DNA from: an uncultured Bacteroidales bacterium
GTDB taxonomy: Bacteria > Bacteroidota > Bacteroidia > Bacteroidales > Lentimicrobiaceae
Reading direction: 5' to 3'
Assembly (NCBI GenBank): GCA_937894795.1
Contig: CALCQV010000034.1
Coordinates: 1-11,607, forward strand
DNA length: 11,607 bases
The translations under genes and the position numbers were made by a program. This document shows, piece after piece, positions 6,223 through 11,607 of the stretch. The notes under the pieces were generated by a model, which saw only the letters and a list, made by a program, of their open reading frames with translations, ran no database searches and was not told where the DNA came from. Numbering within the stretch: position 1 is the first letter of the stretch; each line of letters opens with the position of its first letter.

Positions 6223-6999
6223 TTATTCAAATACAACATCATACGCCAGATTGAATCCTGCGGTGTACGAAAGATAATAGATTACCCCATCCTTCAGGTA
6301 ACTCTTCCAGCTTCGGTGAAAGCCCGCCTTGAGGGGTATGGTTACCGCCACGATCATGGTACAGTTTCGTATCATCCTCATCAGGTGGTAGCCGTCGGTA
6401 GTCCATACCAGCGCGGTCTTTGATCCCATGAACCGGGCATCGGGCGGTGTGCCGTTATGGTATTTGTTCGTCCACGAGATGTTATAATCCCAGAACTGAT
6501 CGTTTGCCTTCGGGAAAACCCGCTCAAAGCTCCCGTATTTTATCTTAAGCACCTCGCTGGTGGCATCACAGAATCCGCTCATAAAGAGCAGCCCTGAACT
6601 GTAGATCAGCTTTCGCAGATGCGCCCTGCCGGCTGATACCTCTGCATCGCTCACCGGATCAATCTCAACAGTAGCAGCGGGTTCATTGCCGAAGGTAGGA
6701 TTGAGCAGCCAATTATTGAAATGATCGTCGTAGAGCGTTGGGCTGAAGTCGGCTTCAGAGGCAAATGCAGGATCAAAGGCCAGCTCTGTAATAAGATCCG
6801 TTTTCGGAATAATAGAGCTATTGATGTTGAATAATTCGCTTTGCGCGAAACCCTGTGCTTCTGTATGAATGATTTGATCAACGTCCTTTGTTTCTGTCTG
6901 ATCGCTTTGCGCGATGTCAGTATTTAGTTCCTCCTGTGCAACAAGTGACCAACCGAAGGATGCCAATGCCAATACTAAAAGCGTAGTTTTCCTTTCCAT
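6223..6999 (-). CDS. Unidentified exported protein
   Basis: This is a 258-residue protein with a signal peptide (1-22, ending LVAQ). I cannot name it. Residues 23-120 are acidic and look poorly ordered. The C-terminal part looks conserved: SSGLLFMSGFCDATSEV (134-150), KANDQFWDYNISWTNKY (164-180), SKTALVWTTDGYHLMR (193-208), and hydrophobic stretches around 133-143, 212-222 and 238-250. These could be membrane segments or buried helices. Bacteroidota hypothetical proteins with similar FW...SW.NKY and TTDG.H patterns come to mind. The gene is convergent with cysE, with only 6 bp between the stops and no room for a separate terminator. No matching TAnnTTTG promoter is visible upstream. Confidence 0.7.
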   Translation of the reverse strand: MERKTTLLVLALASFGWSLVAQEELNTDIAQSDQTETKDVDQIIHTEAQGFAQSELFNINSSIIPKTDLITELAFDPAFASEADFSPTLYDDHFNNWLLNPTFGNEPAATVEIDPVSDAEVSAGRAHLRKLIYSSGLLFMSGFCDATSEVLKIKYGSFERVFPKANDQFWDYNISWTNKYHNGTPPDARFMGSKTALVWTTDGYHLMRMIRNCTMIVAVTIPLKAGFHRSWKSYLKDGVIYYLSYTAGFNLAYDVVFE

Positions 7000-7137
7000 G
7001 GCTTATTGTTTTGATGTTACGCCAATTGGTCCGGGGGGCGAAAATGCGCATTCCAATACGATATACATATATAACATATAGAAATGTTTTTGTGCATGGG
7101 TAGGTGTTTCGATTATCGCGCAAAATGTTACATAAAA

Positions 7138-7189
7138 CGCACATAAGCATCCTGTTGCAGATACTGCAACGGTGTTCTCGCACATAAGC
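7138..7189. repeat. 11-bp direct repeats flanking a hairpin
   Basis: CGCACATAAGC occurs at 7138-7148 and again at 7179-7189, 41 bases apart. Between them GTTGCAG (7154-7160) and CTGCAAC (7164-7170) form a perfect hairpin with a 3-base loop. It lies upstream of the minus-strand exported-protein gene, so it may be an operator. The direct repeats could also be the scar of an insertion. Confidence 0.5.
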
Positions 7190-7317
7190 TCTCAGCTGTC
7201 AGCAGCCCATCCATCGTCCCCTTTTTGTTCTTTGTTCTTTGTTCTTTGTTCTTAGTTAAAGCACTCAGCAGTCATGGTTCAGCGTTAGTTTAGCGTTTAG
7301 CGTTTAGAGTTTAGCGT
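7187..7317. repeat. Run of 7-bp tandem repeats, several sequences
   Basis: Sub-arrays with the same 7-base unit follow one another. AGCTCTC, AGCTGTC and AGCAGCC fill 7187-7207. Four exact TTTGTTC fill 7224-7251. AGCACTC, AGCAGTC, ATGGTTC and AGCGTTA fill 7260-7287. AGCGTTT, AGCGTTT and AGAGTTT, then a partial AGCGT, fill 7292-7317. AGCGTTT is the reverse complement of AAACGCT, the unit found inside the aminotransferase gene downstream. No gene is visible. Confidence 0.85.
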
Positions 7318-7616
7318 CAATGCACTACGAATAAAGCGCCGCAGACGCTTTGGGGATAGGCCTAGGCTATGGAGGCGTTAAGAATTTTGAAGGCTGAGGC
7401 GTTAAAAAAAATTTCCGTGTCTGAAGCCTTCTGTGGTTGAAAAGATCTGCGCAGGTATATTAAACTGCAGGTGTTTCATCGCAAAGGGGAACTTATGGTG
7501 GTGATGTTTGGGAAGAGTGTTGTACACAAGTGGTTGAATTGTACGAAGGGCGAGTTAGATTTTTTAGCCGAAGACTTCAAAATTTAGCCGGAATAGCCAA
7601 GCCTTGATTTTTCTTG
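7318..7616. other. Intergenic repeat-derived DNA with a possible ORF remnant
   Basis: The word GAGGCGTTAA occurs at 7372-7381 and 7397-7406, and TTTAGCCG at 7563-7570 and 7583-7590. A plus-strand frame open from 7441 to TAG 7585-7587 reads KDLRRYIKLQVFHRKGELMV onward and ends FLAEDFKI. This is protein-like, but the frame is preceded directly by TGA and has ATG only from 7495. It may be a decayed fragment or part of a dispersed repeat. No promoter or complete gene was found. Confidence 0.3.
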
Positions 7617-7648
7617 CTTACTTCTTTGTATCAAGACAAAGAAGTAAG
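7617..7648. repeat. 13-bp perfect inverted repeat (REP-like)
   Basis: CTTACTTCTTTGT (7617-7629) and ACAAAGAAGTAAG (7636-7648) pair without mismatch around a 6-base loop. An A-rich run follows. From memory, similar hairpins with the same CTTGATTTTT lead-in recur between genes in Bacteroidales, so a dispersed repeat is likelier than a gene-specific terminator. No gene ends nearby on the plus strand. Confidence 0.65.
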
Positions 7649-7674
7649 AATAAGAAAGAAAGAAAAAAAGCCTC

Positions 7675-7690
7675 ACCTGCCTCGGCAGGT
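7675..7690. repeat. Short perfect palindrome
   Basis: ACCTGCC and GGCAGGT flank TC, a 7-bp stem with almost no loop. It is GC-rich in otherwise mixed DNA, as with small dispersed palindromes of Bacteroidota genomes. Confidence 0.55.
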
Positions 7691-7762
7691 ATTAACTTCT
7701 CCTGAATAGTTCAGCCGTCTGCTTTCACCTACTTGTGCTGAGCAGCGAAGCAGTCGAAGCAT

Positions 7763-7888
7763 CAGCTCCCAACTCTCCCGATAGATCGGGACAAGTTCTG
7801 CTCCCTGCGCTCAGCGCTACGCTCTCTGCTCTCTGCTCCCTGCTCCCAGCTCCCAGTTCCCTGCTCCCTGCTCCCTGCTCTCTGTAAA
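7763..7888. repeat. Long 7-bp tandem array (CTGCTCC type)
   Basis: From 7798 to 7881 twelve units follow one another without a phase break. Five are CTGCTCC, two are CTGCTCT, and the rest are variants such as CAGCTCC, CAGTTCC, CTGCGCT, CAGCGCT and ACGCTCT. Two more units, CAGCTCC and CAACTCT, stand at 7763-7776 in the same phase, separated by exactly 21 bases that contain the palindrome at 7776-7791. Confidence 0.9.
7776..7791. repeat. Palindrome set inside the 7-bp array
   Basis: TCCCGAT and ATCGGGA flank AG, forming a perfect 7-bp stem with a 2-base gap. It interrupts the CTGCTCC array, yet the array keeps its 7-base phase across it. It looks like the palindrome at 7675 in size and build, with a different sequence. 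Confidence 0.6.
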
Positions 7889-7892
7889 TTAT

Positions 7893-7952
7893 ACCAAGAA
7901 CCAAGAACCAAGAATGATCTGAGTACATGAAACCTGGAACATGGAACACCGG
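7893..7952. repeat. Further 7-bp repeats next to the aminotransferase promoter
   Basis: ACCAAGA occurs three times in tandem at 7893-7913. AACCTGG and AACATGG follow at 7931-7944, then an 8-base AACACCGG. The repeats run up to about 14 bases before the -7 element of the next gene and so occupy its -33 region. Confidence 0.75.
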
Positions 7953-7965
7953 AACATCTTTTTTA

Positions 7966-7973
7966 TACTTTTG
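7966..7973 (+). promoter_or_regulatory. -7 element of the aminotransferase promoter
   Basis: TACTTTTG matches TAnnTTTG exactly and lies 18 bases before ATG 7992. Where the -33 TTTG is expected, the sequence is repeat DNA (around 7943-7946) without a match. The position supports starting translation at 7992, because the upstream ATG at 7941 would lie before the promoter. Confidence 0.5.
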
Positions 7974-7991
7974 CACTACAATTACGAAAAA

Positions 7992-9239
7992 ATGAACAAC
8001 TCCAAAATATTCCTCTCCTCCCCTCACATGGGCGGAATGGAACAGCAATATGTAAAGGAAGCCTTTGATACGAACTGGATTGCGCCGCTGGGGCCCAATG
8101 TAAACGGGTTTGAGCAGGAGCTGCAGGAGTATACCGGCGCCCCTCATGCCGCTGCGCTAAGTGCGGGCACTGCCGCCATACACCTGGCACTGATACTGCT
8201 GGATGTAAAGCCGGGCGATCTGGTGATATGCCAGAGCTTTACCTTCTCGGCTACCGCTAATCCGATACGTTATCAGGGAGCCACGCCGGTTTTCATCGAC
8301 AGTGAGCCGGATACCTGGAATATGGATCCTGCAGCGCTGGAGATGGCCATACGTGATTGTGTGCGGGGTGCCCTGCCCGGCGGTCCGCGGTTGCCTAAGG
8401 CTATTATGCCGGTACACCTTTACGGGATGCCTGCCAATATGGAGAAGATCATGGCTATAGCCGACTCCTACGGGATACCCGTGGTGGAGGATGCAGCGGA
8501 AGCACTGGGCTCAACCCTTGATGGACAAAAGTGCGGTACCTTCGGCAAGTTCGGCATACTCAGCTTCAACGGCAACAAGATCATCACCACCAGCGGCGGC
8601 GGCGCCCTGCTCTCAGATGACGAGGCACTCATTGCCAAAGCCCGCTTCCTGGCCACACAGGCCCGCGACAATGCCCCCCACTATCAGCACAGCCACATAG
8701 GATACAACTACCGGATGAGCAACATAGTGGCAGGCATCGGCCGCGGACAGCTACAAGTGCTTGATGCCCACCTCGCCCTCCGCCGGAACAACTTTGAGCG
8801 GTATAGACAATACTTCAAAAGCCTGGAATCAAAAGGCTACCACATCGAATTCCAAAACGAGCAGGACAACGCTGAACGCGGAACGCTGAACGCTGAACCC
8901 TTGCCGCTAAACGCTAAACCCCAAACGCTAAACACATTTTCTAATCGTTGGCTCACCACCATAATCATAGACCCCGATAAGAATAAAGGCGTTACCCGTG
9001 AGACCCTCCGGTTAGCCATGGAAGCCCACAACATAGAGACCCGCCCCCTCTGGAAGCCCATGCATTTGCAGCCAATATTTGCCAGCTACCCGTTTTATTC
9101 ATCGTTTAGCGTTCAGCGTTCAGCGTTCAGCGTTAGCGAAGAACTCTTTAACAATGGACTATGTCTGCCGAGTGGATCCAACCTCACAGAAGAGGAATGG
9201 GAAAGGATAACTAAGGTATTAAACGAAGTTTTCGTTTAA
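7992..9239 (+). CDS. DegT/DnrJ/EryC1/StrS-family aminotransferase with repeat-derived inserts
   Basis: This 415-residue PLP aminotransferase is of the type that converts 4-keto (or 3-keto) nucleotide sugars to amino sugars for surface polysaccharide or glycans. The substrate is not known. AGTAAIHLAL (59-68) binds cofactor phosphate, EDAAEALGS (167-173 and on) holds the ring-contacting Asp, and NGNK places Schiff-base Lys196. RPLWKPMH (351-358) and LPSGSNLT (392-399) are typical C-terminal motifs. Two stretches look foreign to the family. Residues 293-313 read as the heptads NAERGTL, NAEPLPL and NAKPQTL. Residues 371-381 include SFSVQRSAFSV. Both are encoded by 7-bp arrays. All catalytic motifs remain and the frame is open. 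No sugar-pathway neighbours are visible. Confidence 0.88.
   Translation: MNNSKIFLSSPHMGGMEQQYVKEAFDTNWIAPLGPNVNGFEQELQEYTGAPHAAALSAGTAAIHLALILLDVKPGDLVICQSFTFSATANPIRYQGATPVFIDSEPDTWNMDPAALEMAIRDCVRGALPGGPRLPKAIMPVHLYGMPANMEKIMAIADSYGIPVVEDAAEALGSTLDGQKCGTFGKFGILSFNGNKIITTSGGGALLSDDEALIAKARFLATQARDNAPHYQHSHIGYNYRMSNIVAGIGRGQLQVLDAHLALRRNNFERYRQYFKSLESKGYHIEFQNEQDNAERGTLNAEPLPLNAKPQTLNTFSNRWLTTIIIDPDKNKGVTRETLRLAMEAHNIETRPLWKPMHLQPIFASYPFYSSFSVQRSAFSVSEELFNNGLCLPSGSNLTEEEWERITKVLNEVFV
8868..8930 (+). repeat. In-frame array of nine AACGCTR-type heptamers
   Basis: Nine units in strict 7-base phase (AACGCTG, AACGCGG, AACGCTG, AACGCTG, AACCCTT, GCCGCTA, AACGCTA, AACCCCA, AACGCTA) make 63 bases, exactly 21 codons. 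It lies inside the aminotransferase gene and encodes three degenerate heptapeptides beginning with Asn. Confidence 0.9.
9103..9134 (+). repeat. Second in-gene heptamer array, CGTTYAG type
   Basis: CGTTTAG is followed by three exact CGTTCAG and a partial unit. CAGCGTT is the reverse complement of AACGCTG, so this array is the inverted counterpart of the one at 8868-8930 in the same gene. It encodes FSVQRSAFSV in a loop region before SEELF. Confidence 0.85.
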
Positions 9240-9251
9240 TACCTTAGTTAT
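9207..9251. terminator. 21-bp perfect inverted repeat over the gene end; probable two-way terminator
   Basis: The arms 9207-9227 and 9231-9251 are exact reverse complements around GTT. The left arm encodes the last codons of the aminotransferase, and its stop TAA (9237-9239) lies in the right arm. The tail-fibre-like gene ends at 9269 from the other side. A T-rich stretch (TTTATTCTT) follows on the plus strand. Stem and position suit a bidirectional terminator, though the stem is AT-rich. Confidence 0.65.
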
Positions 9252-9268
9252 TTATTCTTAGTTATTCC

Positions 9269-10771
9269 TTACCTGTGCATTGCCGCATTCTTTTCATAAG
9301 TTGTGATGACCTGCTCAATGATCTGTGCTCTGTATGACGCATCAGTGAATAGTTTATTGAGGCCGGCATGTGCTTCAGGGCTGATACCCATTTTTTGATA
9401 GGAGTCCTGCAAAAGCATGATGGCATGGTCTACTTCGGCTGCATTGATGGTGTAAGATTCAGCCCGGGGTGTTTCAGCCTGAATAGCGGCAACATCTTCC
9501 TGCGGTGGTTCTTGCTTAAGTATGACACCTGATTCAATGGTTGAAATTCTCTTTTCAAGGGTGGCAAGGGTGGACTCCAGACTCCTGATCTGTGCTGCCT
9601 GCTTTGTAACCTGCTTTGCCAGGTCATTGGTATTGAGTCCGATGGCCATGTTGATGACGGAGATTCCGGCGGTGACCGGTGTAGCCGACCAGGCAATACC
9701 AACAATGGATTCATATTGCTCAGCAGTAATGGTTTCGGGCGATACAGGTATACCGGTCCCGTCATTTAGGCCCGAAGGGAGAATATAGTCGCCAATGTTC
9801 ACTGTTCCGCGTACTTTAACCGGGATCTGCCCCATGAAAGCGATCATTGTATAGGCATCTTCCTTACCGGAATCAGGCATATTGCCAAGGATGGCAGGAT
9901 TGGTGGAGGCTACCAGGAAATGGTTGACGCCAAATGTGTTTTTGGTCACCTTGCCACCTTTTAATCCAACGATATCACCTGGCATGATTCGCTCATCAAT
10001 GTTGAGCCGCTCCAGCCATTCAGCATAGTCGGCCGATCCGGATTCATATGTTACACCAAGGTTCGCACCGGCAAATCCTGTATAGGCTGCCAGGTTGGCC
10101 ACTGCCAGAACTTCATCGGCAATAGCTATGGCCACTACCGATGGTTCGGGAGGACAGGCTACCGCACCTACTCCGGCACATGCATTGGGAAGCGCCGACA
10201 GTCCGATGTTAACACCGGCAGCTACCACTTCAGCAGTGTAGATGGCTGTTTGAAAGATAAATTCAGGATCAGTTAAGAGATCAGTGGCGTTTTGTCCTTC
10301 AATACGTCCTCTTGCACTTCCGCCGTTGTCGAAGAAGGTGATAAAGTTGTTGCCTGAATTTGGAGTTCCTGCATTGACTTTAATAGCAATACCCTGACTG
10401 CTTCCTTCCACTCTGAAAGGATAGCTGTCGTAACTACCCTCGCCGCCGCCTATACCGGTCGGTTTAACCGTAACCTGTCCGTTAAAATGAGCGATGCCGC
10501 TAACACCAAGCGTATTGTTAAGTTGTGTAGCGCCTGCAACACCAAGGGAGCTTTGAAGGGAAGTAACACCCAGCACATTAAGCGTGTTGTCAAGCTGCGT
10601 TGCCTGGCTTACATGAAGGGTACTCTGCATATTGGCAGCCCCGGTAACATCAAGCGTATTGTTCAGGTTGGTTGCTCCGTCAACCTCCAGCGTATTTTCA
10701 AGATGGGTAGCCCCGGTAACATCAAGCGTATTGTTCAGGTTGGTTGCGCCTTCCACTTCCAGCGTGCTCAT
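9269..10771 (-). CDS. Tail-fibre-like surface protein, C-terminal part (frameshifted gene)
   Basis: This is the 500-residue downstream part of a collagen/tail-fibre-like protein. Residues 1-97 carry 12-residue repeats of the form TLxVxGATxLxN. They are followed by a domain with FRVEGSSQGIAIKVN (119-133), a hydrophobic Ala/Val-rich segment (about 176-240), SADYAEWLE (246-254) and PGDIVGLKGGKV (264-275). A coiled coil lies at about 382-415. The DYAEW region resembles the C-terminal peptidase G2/chaperone domain of phage tail spikes, where it trims and trimerises the fibre. The frame stays open upstream to about 10918, so ATG 10771 is internal to the real gene. A single missing base separates it from the upstream part at 10912-11475. 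Confidence 0.65.
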   Translation of the reverse strand: MSTLEVEGATNLNNTLDVTGATHLENTLEVDGATNLNNTLDVTGAANMQSTLHVSQATQLDNTLNVLGVTSLQSSLGVAGATQLNNTLGVSGIAHFNGQVTVKPTGIGGGEGSYDSYPFRVEGSSQGIAIKVNAGTPNSGNNFITFFDNGGSARGRIEGQNATDLLTDPEFIFQTAIYTAEVVAAGVNIGLSALPNACAGVGAVACPPEPSVVAIAIADEVLAVANLAAYTGFAGANLGVTYESGSADYAEWLERLNIDERIMPGDIVGLKGGKVTKNTFGVNHFLVASTNPAILGNMPDSGKEDAYTMIAFMGQIPVKVRGTVNIGDYILPSGLNDGTGIPVSPETITAEQYESIVGIAWSATPVTAGISVINMAIGLNTNDLAKQVTKQAAQIRSLESTLATLEKRISTIESGVILKQEPPQEDVAAIQAETPRAESYTINAAEVDHAIMLLQDSYQKMGISPEAHAGLNKLFTDASYRAQIIEQVITTYEKNAAMHR

Positions 10772-10801
10772 GAGATGGGTTGCATCATTGACGGTGAGCG
10801 T
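10478..10801 (-). repeat. Nine 36-bp repeats coding 12-residue units
   Basis: The units run from TLTVNDATHLMS to TLGVSGIAHFNG with consensus TLxVxGATxLxN. A block of about 39 bases around 10637 recurs identically 72 bases away around 10709, so two-unit blocks were duplicated recently. Such repeats form a beta-rich, probably trimeric shaft. Confidence 0.85.
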
Positions 10802-10911
10802 GCCGGTGAGCAGCGTCGGGCTTTGGGCAGCAACGGTGAATGGTCCGTTATTTACGGTTTCGCCGGATATAGTATTAAGATAGACATTTTGCTTAACAGT
10901 GAGATTCTCGC

Positions 10912-11430
10912 CTATGTCAAGGCTTTTGGCCAGGCAATGTTTCCATCGGCCCCGATGTGAAAACGGTCGAGATTATCGGTAACCAGCACCAGGTCGTTAT
11001 AGTCGGTGGTACCGAGCTTATCTTTGGTGGCATCGGTTTTGGAATTCCCAAACAGCGACCAGTTCTGTGATGGTACTCCGGGGCCATTGGCTTCCATAGG
11101 GCCCTCACCGGTGAGGAATTCGGCTGTTTTGGCATGCATGGCATAAGGCACCGACAGGAACTGGCTGGTTCCCATATCAATCCATTCGTCTGATTCTGAT
11201 TTCTTCATCTGTACATTCAGATAATGAGTGCCGGCCGACCAACTGATTTCATCAAAGCGGCTTGTTGCATTTTCGCCGGGGTTCATTTCGCCGAAAGGCT
11301 CCCCGCCAATGGTTCTGTCGCCTGTACCAATGACCAGCACAAAGGTGCCATACGGGTTGGTGGTGATGTTGTGCTGCTCTTCCCAAACGGAAAAGCCGTT
11401 ATAAGAGTCGCGCAGGATGTTGATCTTCAC
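10912..11430 (-). CDS. Tail-fibre-like surface protein, N-terminal part (frameshifted gene)
   Basis: This is the upstream part of the same gene. The frame is open from 11475, where ARDAQGAVLANQSLIVKINI begins, and stops at TAG 10912-10914. A GTG at 11430 is the only formal start nearby. YQAVARDAQG...ANQ, GTFVLVIGTG, SAGTHYLNVQM and MGTSQFLSVPYAMHAKTAE are hallmarks of the N-terminal domain of Bacteroidota tail-fibre/collagen-like exported proteins. These normally begin with a signal peptide about 25-30 residues before ARDAQG. That part is missing here. Adding one C near 10921-10922 would turn the end KALT-stop into KALDIGENLTV and join the downstream frame. The gene as written is probably dead, unless the missing base is a sequencing error. 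Confidence 0.6.
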   Translation of the reverse strand: MKINILRDSYNGFSVWEEQHNITTNPYGTFVLVIGTGDRTIGGEPFGEMNPGENATSRFDEISWSAGTHYLNVQMKKSESDEWIDMGTSQFLSVPYAMHAKTAEFLTGEGPMEANGPGVPSQNWSLFGNSKTDATKDKLGTTDYNDLVLVTDNLDRFHIGADGNIAWPKALT

Positions 11431-11475
11431 AATAAGCGATTGATTGGCAAGTACTGCGCCTTGGGCATCGCGTGC

Positions 11476-11607
11476 TTAAGCCTTATTATTTGCCGATACC
11501 CAGTGTACTTTACCGGAAAGATCGGTCACCCTGATAGTGAATTCACCAGGAAACGCCTTCACGAACTGCAGGTTGAGCATTGAGCTGAAAGGATTCGGAT
11601 AAGCCTT
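11476..11607 (-). CDS. T9SS type A sorting-domain end of a secreted protein (partial)
   Basis: Forty-three codons enter from the right edge and stop at TAA 11476-11478. They read KAYPNPFSSMLNLQF, then FTIRVTDLSGKVHW, and end SANNKA. YPNPF...DLSGK is the pattern of the C-terminal sorting domain that sends proteins through the type IX secretion system. The usual domain continues some 30-40 residues past SGK, so this copy ends early. The next codons after the stop, in the same frame, belong to the tail-fibre-like protein, which suggests a deletion fused the two genes. Confidence 0.65.
   Translation of the reverse strand, partial: KAYPNPFSSMLNLQFVKAFPGEFTIRVTDLSGKVHWVSANNKA

Noticed and set aside
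7941..7991. ATG 7941 as the start of the aminotransferase
   Set aside because: The TAnnTTTG element at 7966-7973 lies inside this extension, and MNNSKIFLSSPHMGG matches the usual family start.
7725..8147. Minus-strand 140-residue frame with SREQGAGSREL-like repeats
   Set aside because: The CTGCTCC array has no stop in any frame on this strand, so a long frame arises by itself. It also overlaps the aminotransferase start.
10912..10923. Programmed -1 frameshift in the tail-fibre-like gene
   Set aside because: In the zero frame the site reads CCA AAA GCC, which is not an XXXYYYZ slippery heptamer, and I saw no strong hairpin after it.
10487..10960. Plus-strand frame over the 36-bp repeats
   Set aside because: It is a shadow of the repeat-coding minus-strand gene. 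The repetition is inherited from the real frame.

Overview
The window reads as chromosomal DNA of a member of the Bacteroidota (Bacteroidia-like). Signs of this are a TTTG-N19-TAnnTTTG promoter, a lipoprotein signal of the Bacteroidota kind, a type IX secretion (T9SS) sorting-domain tail, an ATPase of the DUF4143 type, a CysK/CysE pair close to Bacteroidota versions, and a collagen/tail-fibre-like surface protein. Calls rest on reading motifs by eye; no database search was possible.

Left part (1-4400) is AT-richer and looks like accessory DNA in decay. It holds the 3' end of an unidentified plus-strand gene, a C-terminally truncated lipoprotein alpha/beta hydrolase, a DUF4143 AAA ATPase behind five 23-bp repeats that run into its promoter, a remnant of a fibronectin-like surface protein, a secreted SnoaL-like protein, and a second hydrolase whose signal peptide is now out of frame with its body. 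Another 23-bp-spaced repeat, with core CGCCATTTC, lies on both sides of the ATPase segment.

Middle part (4300-7000) is the ordinary metabolic core. A structured leader candidate precedes cysteine synthase (cysK), which overlaps serine acetyltransferase (cysE) by ATGA. Together these make L-cysteine from L-serine. CysE carries a CxxC-x6-CxxC knot and ends in isoleucine. A convergent, unidentified secreted-protein gene follows after 6 bp.

Right part (7000-11607) starts with almost 1 kb of non-coding DNA packed with short repeats, nearly all with a 7-bp unit, plus perfect short palindromes. Next is a sugar-type DegT/DnrJ/EryC1 aminotransferase whose coding sequence contains two arrays of the same 7-bp repeats. 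In the first array the three units that would put a stop codon in frame are the three that carry a substitution there. The gene ends inside a 21-bp perfect inverted repeat. Opposite it is a tail-fibre-like gene with nine 12-residue repeats, broken by a one-base frameshift and lacking its 5' end. The 3' end of a T9SS-secreted protein gene lies directly upstream.

The strongest signal for something undescribed is the 7-bp repeat family and its stop-avoiding invasion of a coding gene. Second is the 23-bp repeat array tied to the ATPase promoter.
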